A stretch of 64,000 nt of DNA from Fistularia commersonii (GCA_037954325.1 JBBMNZ010000013.1:6063501-6127500); one strand, 5' to 3'; shown: positions 48,993 to 63,409, counted from the stretch's first letter. Numbers and translations: made by a program. Notes: generated by a model from the letters alone, not told the origin.

Positions 48993-51900
48993 GAGGTTTT
49001 TCCAACTTGTCCCTTCGAGAATAACTGCTGGTGGCCCCAGTGTGTCCCAAATTAGAGTCAGTGTACATAGTAAGTACTCCCTTTTCATGGCAGACACTTT
49101 GATTTGTCAAAGGAAGAAGAGAACAGGAGGAGTGATTCGTTTTAATGTGGCCGCATTGAATTGAGTCTGGCGTAGTGCTTGCTTAACAACCGACGAATAA
49201 TTTGGAGCTGTGATTAATGTCTATTTTACCTTTTCTTTTTTCTGCATTGAAAATGTAAAAATGTCTGCTGAGACACAGGCATATTTTTGGCAAGCCACTA
49301 AAGCTGACTGTGGCTGGTGGTGGTGAAAAGATGAATCGAAAGCACACACAAAGCATGCCTCATCACACTGGTGTAACCCTGAGTCACAAAGGCTATGTCT
49401 GCATCAAGGACCTTGTGGGTTTTCACCTAGGAGCCGCTGTTAACAGCTACGAGCTTACACACAAGCGCCCTGTGCGAAACATAAGTCTCTGCCGTATAGG
49501 TCCCTTGCTGCAGCAAAATGACATCCGGACAGTCTGGAGCTCACCTATTTTTTTCCAGGCGACATGGACAGTCTAGTGATTTGCTGATAGTTATATTGAC
49601 TTAACTCCTGCATAACTGTCTGTAGATTTAATGCATATATGAGAAAAATATTCATCAACATTTTGGAAATTTTCCATTTCTCCTATGCTGGGCTTTGAAA
49701 GGACAAAGAGGATTTTGAATTCAGGATATACGGTATTTCCTCTGATGCAGCTGTTTGAAATGCTGTAATGCGACTGCCACACTGATGCAGGACAGGACAC
49801 AGGACAAGTCATCGTGGTATAAAATAACCATGAGTAGCCAGAAAAGAGTGAGGGTGCCATATGCATACATATTGTACAAATGGGAATCTGGTGACCAATT
49901 AAATATCCTCTGCAAAGGACTTTCATTACTTGCTGTTTTGATGGTGGTTAGAGGTGAGCACTGTCACAGGTTTTCAACTAGAATGAGGTCTGGGGTTATC
50001 ATATCTACATTTCATCACCTTTTGATCGCCAGCGGGGACATTACAAGGCTGGTGCGCCATCATATCACAATGAGGTCACGTAACAACATACGGCAGTAGA
50101 AACTGATGATTTTGAGTATAGGTAGCTCTATTTGTTGCGATGAAAGCGGAACAACAAACGGGGTTATATGTGATAACTGCTGAAATCTTGTTAAACGTCA
50201 CACCACTTACAACTGTCCATGCTTTCAATTACATTGAACAGACTGTTGACAGCACATGTAATGGTAATGTTTACTTTAAAAATAATTGTAGTATCAACAT
50301 GAACTCAAATTATAATATAGTAATAAGTTAGGATATCTTTTGACAATGTGTAATAATGAAGTATATAGCAATAAAAACCTGCAACATAATTTAGAAATGA
50401 TTCCTTCATGACTCGTATTTAAAAGCTTTGAATAATTATAAATAACAATACAGAGAGTCAATGGCTTGCAATTAAGTGATATTGTAGTTACTTAGTAGGT
50501 AGGTTGGATGGTCCTTAGAGATGGTGTGCTAATATTGTATTTTACTGAGAGCGTTCGAGGCATGTAGCAATGACGCTGAGTGCTTCTGTAATAACAGAGT
50601 ACTACTACCATAGTAGTGATTAATGTGCACACCTAGGTCAAAAGAACAAGATGACCTTGAGCTCAGGATTTCTTTCCGTAATTCAACTCTCTGCACAGTA
50701 TATAACGTTGTCATCGACCCCTGCCTCCAATGAGATATTTAAACATCTTGGGACGAGCTCTTGACAGACCACAGCAGCACGACAGTGTTACTGCAGCAAA
50801 GGAAATGTAGCAGTGATTCTCCAAGCAGCTCACACCCTTCTCAGTTCTGAGAAAATAAAGTTTTGAAATTTCACTGTCAGGCAGAATGTTTGCCACTACA
50901 CATCCATGTACTTTGTGATAACTAAATGGGTTCTCGGACAGATTTATCAGTGAATACAGTGCGTATAATTAGCGGTGCAGCAGTGGAGAGATGATTAAAA
51001 AAGGGACTATGCTGTTGTGGAATCAGCATCTGTTACAGACAGTTACAGCTCCACTGTCGAATTTGGAAAGATACAGGAAATCTTTCCTACCTCATGTTGT
51101 AACCCTACAATAACTCACTCTAATCGGTTCTTGCACAACTTCATATTGCCACTTTGCTTATTATGTATTCCTGTCCATTGGTAAATATGGAGAGTCTTTT
51201 TTTTTGGAGATTCTCTTTGTACTTTTATACTTCAGAGTCATTCTATTTATTTATTTTTCTAACTTGTAATTTTAATTTTTCAATCTTGCTGCAGCTGCTA
51301 AACAATTTCCCAAGCACGGGCTCATTAAAGTACATCTCATATCATCATTTAAAGTCAGTATTACATTAACATTCACTACTAATGGATTCAGCAGCATCAT
51401 TCCCCAAACACAATATGCCTGCACCTTTACTACCATGAATAGTGAATTTAAATAGTCATGAACACTTAATAAAGTAGTAAAATCAGCAGCTTCAGTATCA
51501 CCCCATTACTTTTTTGCAAAACACACACACACATATGCGCACACACACACACAAAACAATTGGCAGGATGATCTCAGAACCACAGTCTCGACAAGGGACG
51601 GTTGCAAAAATCCAAACACACAAGGGATGCCCCTCATTTAGTAACAGTTTGTCAGTAGGCGTAGTGCTATTTGGCCACACACTCACATAGTCTAATATGC
51701 AAGTTGCTGTTACAGATAAGTGCTGAAAATGAAATCCCAAGACTGCCTTTATTTCAATAGTATCTCCACGCTTCCACATAGCCACCGGCCCCCGATGCCT
51801 TAATTGCTGTAATACCACTTGCTTTTGGCCTTTCAAACACATTATATTTATATGATCCACTGCGTCTGAGAAAAGGAATTTTCAAAGTCTCTCGTTCATA

Positions 51901-52972
51901 AAATACCCCTTAAGTATCTAAAGTGTCTTGTACTGTAAATTTGCAGTTCAGTCTCGACGATCACTTTATTAAATTGGTATTTCATGTTTTTTTCTTTACA
52001 GTTATCCATGTTGACTAACATGCTCAAGGCTACATGTGGCTAGTTACAATCCCATCCTAATGAAACATTTCCTCTTTGGCCAAAGACAAAGGAAAGATTA
52101 TGAAGCTCCAGCATGGAGCATTGTCGGGGAAACAAATAACTACTGCAGTGCCAAAGGCTGGGGACTGAAACGATAAGCCCGACTCAGCATTTGGGTCGCA
52201 GCATTCAAATATGGAAGATACTCACTGTATGGTATCATTGCATTGGAGAAGTCTTTGCTTTCACATATACTTTAAAGATGTTTGCCAACATCTTTGGATG
52301 GACGCTCGTGAATTTGAATTGCAAAGCCTCCTCTGGGAGGTCTGTGCACCATATACAGAAATCACATGGAACTACAAGCATCTCCTTTGATGAGAGAATG
52401 TCTCCTCTGCTGGAAACCTCTGCTTTACTTTTCATGCATACATTTTTTCCTCCTCTATCCTTGAGAGGAGCAAACTCCTAAATGGATTCCGGCTTAATCT
52501 CTGTGATGTTTTGACGATCATATTCTCCAGAGAGAGCACGGTAAATTCATTCACAGGTTTTCACAGAGGTGATATTTTGCATGTCTACTAGTTGCATTCT
52601 TTTTTTGCAGGTATTTGTGCGGGGAAATGCACAAAAGCGACGTTTCCCACATGCTACACAGCCGGCTTTCGGACTGTCAATCAGCTCATTCAGTCGGTGA
52701 TCCGTCCTATGGATACATTGCCCCGGGCTGAAACGAAGCCATTCATTAACCCTTGACCGCCCGGGACCTTTATCATCTACGCTAATATTGAAGATTTCAC
52801 TCACAATCTATATGGTGTGTATTTGGATTGTTAAAAGATCAGCAGAAATTATGCAAAACAATAATTCATATCTCATTCATTGTTAGAGTGAGTGTTGGGG
52901 CAGAGCCTTAGTGTCCTCTATTGATCAGCCATTGCTGCCAGCAGCCCTAATGAGCATGTGAATGACAGCCCC

Positions 52973-52974
<2 letters not shown>

Positions 52975-53011
<37 letters not shown>
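52975..53011 (+). repeat. (CA)n microsatellite
   Basis: A perfect 37-bp CA array preceded by a C run. Confidence 0.97.
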
Positions 53012-53014
<3 letters not shown>

Positions 53015-56000
53015 CCAGCCTTTTACGTGTACTTTGCTCTCTGGGAAAAACACTGTACCAAACACCCCCCACACAGGTGGGATCACTTACTTACTTCGAA
53101 CCAAGTGCAATGAATCACTTTCTCTCACTCCCTCACAGCATCACTCAAAACCACCTTCCGATTCTATAAGGTGGATAGAGAAATTCTTTGGACTCACAAA
53201 ACTGAACGAAGTGCAAATGAGACAGTTTTATCCAACATTCGGATGTGTATCGACCCGGTTCATGTATAGGGAGGCGGAATTTACATAGATTTTGAAAATC
53301 TGAAGTGAGACTGTCAGAAATATGCGGATGAAGTGTATTTCTTTTGTGTGCATTTTTGACAACATGTTTATTGATTTGTTCCCTTCTCTTAGCATACACA
53401 GTCAATCAGAGTGATTTCTTTCAACAATGTTGAACCCACAGGTTTCAACATGCTCATCTGGAAAAGTGGCTGCAAGTACATATTATTGGCAGTGTGCTTG
53501 AAACACAGCAGAGGCAGGGCAGGGGCTGACCGCCAACACATTCAGAGAACACTGACTGTGAAATAAAATAACTAATAATAAAAAGCAGGTGACTTGGACA
53601 GAAATAAACAGAGCCTCCGACTCAGGTGGGCTTTTTTTTTTTTTTCAGAGAATGATGTAAGATGCAATTCTGAAAACCCACAAAGACAATTCTTTGAGGA
53701 AAAAAAATTGAAGCACATAAATCATTTGGTGCAATCTGCCACTGGCTCTTTGCATTCTAAGGTTTAAGTGAAGTTCAAATTGCACATTAAATACATGGGC
53801 AGGCTTTTTTTTTTAGTCCAGGGTTGCAAAGGAGACACACTTGGTGAAAAAGTCAAGAGAAAAGCTACATTGCATGCACATCCACACCAAAAGCTGGAAG
53901 TGGGAGATCTGAAAGCATAGAAAGAAAGAAATACAGCAGTGACTCACTACATAATGGGGTCTAAACATATAGTTACATAAAAAAAACTCAAACGATATAT
54001 ACAGGTCCAAAGACTACAAAAGCATTTGTACTTGCTACGCCATTTCTGTTTATAATCTTACTCTCCCGCATTCAGAACCTTGAGAGACAGAAAAGCCTGA
54101 AAACGTCCCTTTCTTGATGATCAGTAACTTAAATATCTCAATTAAATTATGCATGAAACTTAGTTTGTATTTTTCTGTTGTGTACGCATGCACTGCTGAT
54201 TGAATTTATATGCAAGTAACAGTTCTTTCTAATTACTTGTACAATTAGCCTATAAAAAAAGATACTGAGATTGAGCTTTTGAAAGTATATAGAGATATGT
54301 TCAAGATATATGAGTATAATTTATAACATTAGTATTGTTGTATGTGAACATAATCACATACATTATAATATATGTTTGTATATTCCCATTGCAATTATTA
54401 CAGCAATTATACATTCAGTACACCACACATATATCCTGAGTTGAAAGTGAGAATAACATAAATAATTTGAAAAATATCACTGTTGTAGTAGTTTACGGTT
54501 TTTAATGTATCTGATATCAGATGTTGTGATGGACAGAATAATTTATTTTGTCATCTGCTTTCCCACCATACCTGCCTTGTTTGTATCTGTGTCCTACTTT
54601 TACCAAAATGTTATCATGGAAAAACATGCAGAAATGTCACTGACAGCGATTTCTTCACTTTAGAGAAGACAGGGTGTCTCATCTTCTTCAAAACATTTTA
54701 CTTTTAATGGAGGCAGTACTCAATGAGAAATCTCCATTTCCTCTGTGCGTGTGATGTGTATCTTCCAGATAATCCGATGGCTGTTCGGTGAATAAGCATA
54801 CAGCATACAAAGGCAAGTATAATAAAGTCTCACAACAAAACTCTTCCAACAAAATGCTGCTTGTGTTTTGATAGTTTTAGAAATGATGAAACAACATATT
54901 TTAGTATCTTCCTAGAGCAAACATGCTGACTGAGGCCTGGACGGAGAGTAGAAATGAAGCAGACAGTGCCACACGTGGAACTATTGTGTTTTCGTTACTT
55001 AAAAAAAAGGGGAAATAATTGCTAAAAAGTAAATTAATAAATAAGAGTGGTAAAGAAGATTGCGGGGGAGAGAAAAGAAACCCCTTGCAGGAGAACCTGA
55101 GAGATGTGGTAAGATCTAATGGCCAGGTTAGACAATATGACAAAAAAAAAAACATGATGCATCATAACTTTTCCTGTCAAAAGCCCATTGTTAATCTGAC
55201 AGACGCAATCTGCATCAAAATTAACAGAACAAACGAACACTGTCTTAAAGAACAAAAGCATGTCATGCCACGCCATCAACTTCAACGTAACCCATTCTTT
55301 CATTTGAATAACTCTTGAATTCGTGAGCAGACATGAAACAAGAAGCAGCATGGGAGCTTTAAAACACTGCGAGTCACATATTCATTTTTAGTGATATGAG
55401 GACAGATTGAAGGTTCAAATGTAATCAGTCACTGAAATTCCAGCTTCTTGGATAGCTTTAGATCTGATCACCTCATGATGTATGTCCTGTCAATTGTGTG
55501 ACTAAGTAGCAAGTAATCACGCATTAAAATGGCTATAAATGTCCGTATGCTGATAATGTCATTGAAGTGCCACTTGTAATTTTCGATGATTTGTGATTGA
55601 CCGGATTACATTTTGTGCTCAGCACAGATCTTTGACCAGGAAGAGAGGCTGGTGCTTTTCCTGCTATTAATGTAAGTCATGTTGTACTTGTACTTTTTTG
55701 AGGGTGAAGAGAGAGAAGGGCATTGCTGGTGTCTCTGCGAACAAAATAAATAAATGTGAGAAGCGGACTATTTAATAGTTAAATAGCAATTATTAGTTAA
55801 TATTAAAAACAGGTCATTAGGCCTTGTAACCTTTGCATAGTTTTAAATTAGTACATAAAACTCTAGAGTGTAGTGCATTGATAAACAAAATAAGGCAAGT
55901 GTTTGCTGGGTTGTAATACATATTAGCACATTGCGTTAAACTGCTGTTGGCTCATTAGAATAATGGAGTCATATGCATGAAAACTCACTGAAATAGAGAA

Positions 56001-57062
56001 AATGAAGTCTTTAAAAATACAATTTCTATGGCAAAGGATCCACAGACCCTTGCCAAAAAGTGCCCTGACTGCAGTTATATTTCACGCTGCATTTCCAGCC
56101 TGAGTGATTTTTGCGGTCTGCCTCTGGATTGGCCAGGTGTGAGGAAATGAGAAAGGAAGGCAGTGTTTGAACCTCAACAATAACAACACTACAAAGCCTT
56201 CAGGGACAGACTGTCTGAAGATGTGTGCTATTTTTCCATTTGTATGGTTCATTGCATCGAATAACAAAGACTCATAAAAGTCAAGCTTCTAGGAGAGATA
56301 TCAAGGAGACAGTGTCATGTCAGGGAACTAATGTAGGGTGAACCTTATACCATTTTTTTAGCATTACTCTACATTGTTGACATTTTGGAAGAAGTCCATG
56401 ATCATTTTGGATTACTCCCAATACAAATCAAAACCAATTTACTGAGAACCTGTGTTCATAGATATTTCCTATTAAAAACTCAATATATTTCATCATCCAT
56501 ATCTATCTTATTTTGCCATCCTGGATCCAATATTTTTGATTTGTTAGGTTTGTACAGACCTATGATAAGCTATAAATGACCATTGGTAGCATTGCTGCCC
56601 TGTGCGGAGATGCAATTGGGGGGAGCTCGAGCCTGAACCCTTCTCTTTCGGGTAAAGAAAGGCGTTCGTGCCATTAAACTTCTCGTGTGTGCATTATCAT
56701 CAAGCAGTAGACCCACACATACAAGTGTGTTCACACACGGGGTCGTGAAGACTGTGACATGTGCGTAGATATACATCACACTTACGTGCAGTCACACACA
56801 TACGACACACATATGATGCAGACTGTCAGTGTCTGGGTAACCATGGTGATGGCAAAGCCCAATGGTTTCTACTGAAACCTAGTTAATTAGTGAGAGAGTA
56901 AGAGAGAGAGTAATGTTGATACTCAAGGGAAAGTGTTTCACCATCTGTTAAAACCCACATGTAGTGTCTACCCAGTCCGCTGTGCAGTAAGTAGGAGGTG
57001 GTGGTGCGTGTTGTAGTAGGAGTGTCTGAGGCTCACACACGCCCTGGCCACGGATTTTGCAT

Positions 57063-57117
57063 ACACACACACACACACACAAAACAACAAGGGAAAAAAA
57101 AAACACACACACACACA
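57063..57117 (+). repeat. Two adjacent (AC)n tracts
   Basis: AC tracts at 57063-57080 and 57102-57117 separated by an A-rich spacer. Confidence 0.93.
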
Positions 57118-57279
57118 ACTCCCTTCTCCCATGGCACCAAATACATGGAGGCTTACTTTTCCTTTTTCTTATTGCTATTAGATGACTAATTGGAATAGCT
57201 AATACTGAGCAGCTAAATAAAGCGTGCTAACATCTGTTGCCAAGACACACCAATTATCGGAGTGGGGAAGGGATCAGGG

Positions 57280-57620
57280 TGATAAGTTATACAACTCTGG
57301 GAGGAGGGAGGGTGACTTGACAGAGAGTGGAGGAGGATAGCGTGAGGTGTCTGGGGACAGAGGAAGGGCTCGGAGAGGGGGAGAGACGGAGGGAGTGTCG
57401 GGGAGTGACTGAGTGAGTGACTGCGTGAGTGACTGCGTGAGTGAGGGAGAGATGGAGATGAAGTGAAAGTGAGTTGAGGGTGGAGAAGGGAGACGTAGGA
57501 CTAAATTTGCTTGGAGCATAAAACAACAAGATGGAGTGTACTTCTGTCTTTGGAGGTAAGCAATCACACGAGGGGTGGGGGGGGCAAAGGGGAGGGGGTG
57601 GGGGGTGAAGGCGAGGAAGA
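57280..57620 (+). repeat. Purine-rich tract with a 12-bp tandem repeat
   Basis: A G/A-dominated segment on the plus strand. At 57403-57444 a unit of the form GAGTGACTGCGT repeats about three times. The minus strand therefore shows spurious stop-free Ser/Pro/Leu-rich frames. No gene is called. Confidence 0.88.
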
Positions 57621-60600
57621 TGCATCAGCCACAGACAAGAGTTAAATACCTTTAAAACGGTCGTAAAGGAAGAGAGGGAAATGTTGATGGTGACGAAGTG
57701 GCTAATTCTGCATGTGGAGTTGTAATCATCTGTGTCGGTACGACCGGTTTAATGTCAGGGATATGGTGACGACGGTTAAAATCTGCTTCATGTGTAGCTT
57801 TGTTTAAAAAGCAGTCGTCCCCTTGTTTCTGTGGACCTTTATCTGATTTCCCTTCCTCTCTGTGCTCTGCAGTGTCTCCGTCCTATTCCCCAGGCCCCAC
57901 TGCAACCTGTTTGTGTATTCCTGACAGTCCTGTTTCCCTCTCTATCCCACTTCCTAACCTCCTCACTCGTCCTAACTACCCTTATACCTCTTAATTTCCA
58001 GCCATTATTTAGTTGGCCCACTCGAGGACGCCAATCAATTTGTTCCTGTCTGTTCTGAGAAAAGGATACTTGCAAGTGATACAGAAACACAAGAAACACT
58101 AGACAATGTCATACACTTTTACCGAAGCTTACATCAGATATAAGTAGGGATAAACCACAAAAATGTGATCACAAATATGAACATTTTGCACGGGAAGGTA
58201 GTGAACATGATAAACAGAAAATTCATTTGCAAGAGCATGTATCGAGATGAAAAGATTGAATATATTGGTAATATTAACAAATTCTTCGCTATCCAGCGCA
58301 ACATGTAAAAGTTCTATCCAATAATATAGACACGTTCTTGAGGACTCTGAGGATTTAATGTTTTTTTTGAACCTTCGGAGATATTACTTACTGTGTGCAT
58401 ATAATTTGACCCTTTTAGCAATATTTGACATCTCTGTACCCAATCTGTGACAAATGTCCTGTTAAGATTATAATGAGTAAACCTTCGGAGCCAAAAATGA
58501 ATCCGCTTTAGACAAAACAAGACAAGAGATACAAGAAAAATGCAGGGTTTGTCAGGACTGGCCTTATTTAAGGTGGATTTAAAGTGATACAATTAATCCA
58601 AGTGATAATGATGTAGACAATCCTCCCATTCAAGCAAGACAATGTGGTGCTACAGGAAAACCAAAATGCACAATAAAATTCAAATCAGTTGTAATCTCTG
58701 AACCGGTTTAGATTTATTGTGCCATATGAAGCTACACCTCGTCAGTGCTCGACAAAAGTTCTGAAAACCTGAGGATTTTATGAAAAACGTGACTGAATTT
58801 TCAACATTTAATTCATTCATTTGTGAGACTCTGCGGCAGGTGAAAACAAATAATTCCCTTTATCTTATGAGACATGAAATTAAAAAGTATCTGGGACCTC
58901 AGAACCCTCGTCTTGTTTCGGAAAACATCTCAACAGGATTAAAGGGATAAGCCAGTTTCTCTGAGATAGCTTTGAACATTTGATTAATAACGGGGGAAAG
59001 AAAACTAAGGCAAAACAAAAAACAAGCACAAAAGGAAAAAAACGTGAATTAAATTAATCAATAATTTTCTAAATAAGTTGCAAATTTGATTTCTTAGTGT
59101 CATTAGACCTTTAGATTCCAATCTCAGTGTGTCCTGGATTTCAATATAGGCTATTCCGATTCCGATTCTGCATTAACGGATAGTTAAACTGATCAATTCA
59201 AGGATACGACTGGCCTTTTGGACTCTAGTCAATGAATTAACTTGGCAATTTATTTAAGCTGTCCTGTATTACCTGCATGCTTTGTTGGCCAAATGGGAGC
59301 AGCAAGAGCAAGTTACTTTTTTGGCAATCGTTACTCTGGAAAATTTCATATCTATCTCTTTGATATTCAAAACCTCCACTTTTCCATTATCTCTTTCTGT
59401 GCACAAAAAGCATTTGACTCTGAGAGACTGGCTTTTTAAAAGCTATTTCCTGAAACAGTTGGTGGTTGAGATTAAAACAAAAGTGAGAGTAGAACTCACT
59501 GCAAAGCTGTGGAGACATAAAGCCTGGAAAAAAATTATCTGTGGTTTCATCACAATGAGTGAGGCACCTTACATCACATACCGTCATTCGTTTCAATGAT
59601 ATTACGGTGTCTGGACGCGTCCAATACGCCGTGCATGACAAGATCCAGTATTGCAGTCACAGTTTAAGATGTTTTAAGGGTATAAAAGCAAAACAAGAAG
59701 CACCTTTTCCTCTCTTTTCATCAAACAGCCGTTTACACAACAAACTGTGGCCTTGTCTCTGTTGAGTAAGGGAGACTGTCAATACTGCTACAACCGGCAG
59801 CAGACTACCTTTAAAAATAGTTAAAAGTAAACACAAATGTCATAAAAATTTTCACTCAAGCAAAAAAAAAAAAAAAAAGTATAAATAAACTTGAATCAAC
59901 AGCATTTGGAAATGTGATTATAGTGGTTTATAAAAAGCTGATATGATAGAAAGGAGGATGGTGGCTCAACATGTGTGGTCAAGCTCCAGGAATGGTCACC
60001 TTACTGCTGCTGTAAAAATACTTACAATGTGTGCTATTGATTTTGGCCCGGTAGACTAGCGAGTCACATGGGGGCTCAGTTTGACTTATACTGCTATTTA
60101 TTCAGACCGCTGATGTTCCCATTTCAATTACGTCTCTAGGAATTGTGCAAATTCCACATACAGCAGCGGCAAAACGGACTGATGTTTGGGCTCCTGTGCA
60201 GCCTGCCTGCCTCTGTCCAACGGCGGTGGCATTCACAAACAGATAATGACGAATTTCCAAACGTTCAACATTTATTTTGTTCACGTGAAGACACATAGAG
60301 CCCTACTCTAAAGTCTGGTAGGAATACATGTATTTGGGATAAACTACAGCATATTTTTATCTAGTGATTCTTTACATACAGAGCAGGTCTGGTCCACGCT
60401 CTTTAAATTGATATACAGAAACCCGAAATTCCCAAGAGAGCAACCACTTGGACATTTTGGCGGCTTTCTGTCTCAACTAGCTGTGGTAAAAACAGTGATG
60501 AAATGATTTCATAAAACAGTAAGCACTAACAGTTACATTGTAACAGCTGACATGATACAAAAATAGGTCTAAAAAGGGTTTAAAAAGAATAAAAATGGTG

Positions 60601-61035
60601 GGCGCCTGGCGTAACTGCTGCAGTATATCAAGCCATGCCCCCTGGGAACCTGCAAAAGGAGAGAGCCCCAGGAGAAGATATGGAGCTACTATCGTGCATT
60701 GATGATGGGACAAGTGCACACCAGACAGGGAGAGTGGGAGGAATAAGAAGTTTTGTTTGTACAAAGTCATACAGTAACAGTTTCCTCATGAGTTAAGGTG
60801 GGGCCCCACCTGCCCTGCAATCAGGACGCATAGATAATTCCCCCGGCTGTTGGAGGGGCCATCTATTCAGCTAAAATGACAAGACACCATGCTGAGAGTT
60901 CATCTGAATAAATGAAAAATAGGTGTCAATTTGTCAACTACACAGAAGCAGGACTAATTTGGCTAAATCTGCGTTGAATTAGTCATTTAGATTGTTACTC
61001 TATCACCTGACTTTTATCCATATTGGAGGAATACA

Positions 61036-61051
61036 TCACACGATCGTGTGA
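61036..61051. promoter_or_regulatory. 16-bp perfect palindrome TCACACGATCGTGTGA
   Basis: A self-complementary 16-mer in non-repetitive sequence about 2.3 kb before the putative plus-strand first exon. Such sites can bind dimeric transcription factors, but none is identified here. Confidence 0.4.
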
Positions 61052-62099
61052 CTCCATCGATTATCAACTCACTCCTGAGCTGCGAGGAGGTAAAATAAAG
61101 TAGCGCAAACCGCCTTTTTCAGGGAGTAAACAATGAATTATGGCCGTTTGACATCTTATCATATCGAGCTGTGTGATTACACCGGGCTCTCCGCGTTGCC
61201 TGTTTTTCTTTTCTGATTCGAGTGCAACATTTTGCCTTCAAGTCCGCCGCACCATGACTACTCTGGTAGCAAGTTTTCAGAAAATAAATACCTACAAATG
61301 TTCAACTGAACTGATGCCATGAGGGAGACCATATATTACGAGATAGGGCAAATAAATAGATTAAAATAAATAATTAACCACCCAAAACCAAAAAAAAAAA
61401 AAAAAAAAAAACGGGAAAAAAAACCCAACAAAAATAATCAGACGGCTAAATTAACCAATAAGCACAGTCTCTTTGGCACATAGCGTATGAATAATAGTAA
61501 TTTCCCTTTCAGCATAATGAACATCCAGCTTTCACTTAATGACTAAAGGACCTTTGTCTTGATATGATTTGCTCACAAGGGTGACAAAAGTAATGAGCGA
61601 CTGGGTGGAACCTGGCAAAACAGGAGGATAGACACAGTTCCCATTGAGGGAGAGGGGGGTGAACATCTTTCTTAACAGTTATTTTCAGTTAAACATCGGA
61701 TATGCTCTAGGTTCTGACACACATTTCAAAATGAGCATCTCCCCATGCTGCTAGAAAAATCTCCCACGCATATTTAACAATTCAACTTTTGGTCATATGT
61801 ATTCAAAAACCATCTTCAAACTGTGGATTTGTGATCAAACTTGGCCGAGCGGAGGTGCGCAACAAAGAGCGTGCCTTGTATCCGTCTTGTTCTCAAATTG
61901 TCAAAACATAGGCAATATAAGTTTGGTTGAGCTGCGGTTTCTATGAGCAACAGTTCTAGTTCTGAACGCTGCTTCAGAGGGTTGGGGAGGGAGAGGCACA
62001 CGTAAAGAGCCCTAGAGTGTTCTGGCGATGCCGCTCTGGCCCAACCCCCCCCGACGGACCCGCAGTAGACCTCTAAGGATGCAATAACACAGAAAACAC

Positions 62100-62102
<3 letters not shown>

Positions 62103-62166
<64 letters not shown>
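62103..62166 (+). repeat. (TG)n microsatellite
   Basis: A perfect 64-bp TG array. Confidence 0.98.
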
Positions 62167-62167
<1 letters not shown>

Positions 62168-62790
62168 ATGCAGGGGTGCGGCCATGCTCTGCATTCAGGT
62201 CTTGGATGACGATCAGCGATGTGCGATGAGGTTCATGCCTGATGAGGCACTGACTTCCAAGAGGCAGGAGAACTGCCTGCCTCACTTAGTGGCTCTTCGC
62301 AGCCATTTTATGATCGCACAAGAAACTAGTGACACACAGTTGTTGACAAAAAAAAAAAAAACCTACATTGGAAATGCAGCTCATAAAACAAAAGTGTTTA
62401 AATATTTCAATAGGGATATACAATGGTCTAGTGATGCAATACAGTCTTAGTGCAGGGCATGCCAGCTGTCAGCCATAATTGTGTGATCTACACTGAGGCT
62501 CGACATTCCGCAGCCTCACCGCACGTCTCTGTATTTGAACAGAAAATGTGAAAATCAAATAATTTTGAATCAAAAACCATCAAAAATTGGTGGAGTTAAA
62601 TGAAAAAATGCCTTTATCGTGTAAAGCACTGACAAATATAACCATTTCATTAATTTTTTCATTTTACATTTTTTTCCTTCCAAGATTGGCAAGTAGAGGC
62701 ACAGGCTCGCCTGCCTCCCCCGACTGCACGTCACTGATGACGACCTTAGCCTCATGGCGAAAGCCACATTTGATTTGGTGCCGTGTATTT

Positions 62791-62814
62791 GTGTGTGTGT
62801 GTGTGTGTGTGTGT
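62791..62814 (+). repeat. (GT)n microsatellite
   Basis: A perfect 24-bp GT array lying 25 bp before the near-palindrome ATTATGCAAATTCATAAT (62839-62856), which contains an ATGCAAAT octamer, the consensus for POU-domain factors. Confidence 0.95.
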
Positions 62815-63180
62815 AGCGGGTGGTCTGAGGGCACACTTATTATGCAAATTCATAATGAAGTGCGGCTCCTCAATAAAAATAAGCCGTGATAAAACTGAGC
62901 AAACAAACATCGGGCGCACTGGCATTGACCATTCCCCATAAACGCCTAAAACAGATTAACGTTTTCTTTGTTTTTGATTTGACTTTCTGATCCAGCCGCC
63001 TCACAAAACACACAACCAAGGACGGCTGCGTTGTATTTTCACTTGGAGCCTGTCATCACCTCTAGCCGCTTCTCTTGCAAGTAAGAAACAATCCCCCCCC
63101 CCTGCAAAAAGGATCTGAAAATACACTCCAGCTCCCCAAACTGGCTGTATGGAGGCAGCCACTCAGCACTGACAGCTACG

Positions 63181-63230
63181 GTGTGCGTGTGTATGTGTGT
63201 GTGTATGTGTGTGTGTGTGTGCGTGTGTGT
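63181..63230 (+). repeat. Imperfect (GT)n
   Basis: A 50-bp GT tract with A and C interruptions, upstream of the CpG-rich region. Confidence 0.93.
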
Positions 63231-63362
63231 ACCTGTCAGTCTGAAGGCATGGAGAGTTGTCGGAATTTGGTGGACCATGGTGACCTACTGAACCCTTGTA
63301 ACGGATCTCATAGAGCCGTTGTAAAGTAGTACCCTCTTCACGCACACGCGTGCATGTGTGCG

Positions 63363-63369
63363 CTCTCCC

Positions 63370-63408
<39 letters not shown>
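63363..63408 (+). repeat. (CT)n tract at the start of the CpG-rich region
   Basis: A 46-bp CT array with one CG interruption. CT/GA tracts are common just upstream of or in the 5' UTR of vertebrate CpG promoters. Confidence 0.95.
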
Positions 63409-63409
63409 A

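Larger units (their letters stand above)
48311..63360 (-). other. 5'-side intron of the macro-domain gene (at least 15 kb in view)
   Basis: This is sequence upstream of the 30-nt exon on the minus strand. I looked for the preceding exon (a YRGDI/DAIVNA-type motif) on the minus strand and did not find it. The stretch holds the hairpin at 48939-48992, microsatellites, A/T runs and a purine-rich segment at 57280-57620. Blocks at 52190-52480, 52540-52810 and 62440-63060 are complex, non-repetitive and could be conserved noncoding DNA. The remainder shows nothing nameable. Confidence 0.7.

Noticed and set aside
57274..57625. Minus-strand Ser/Pro/Leu-rich open frames
   Set aside because: They are the complement of the purine-rich tract and the 12-bp tandem repeat; no gene.
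62106..62450. 114-codon plus-strand frame beginning in the TG array
   Set aside because: The first third is the translation of the dinucleotide repeat and the rest has no family similarity.
62692..62780. Minus-strand open frame near the missing upstream macro exon
   Set aside because: The translation lacks the YRGDI and DAIVNA motifs expected of that exon, and its phase and splice sites do not fit.
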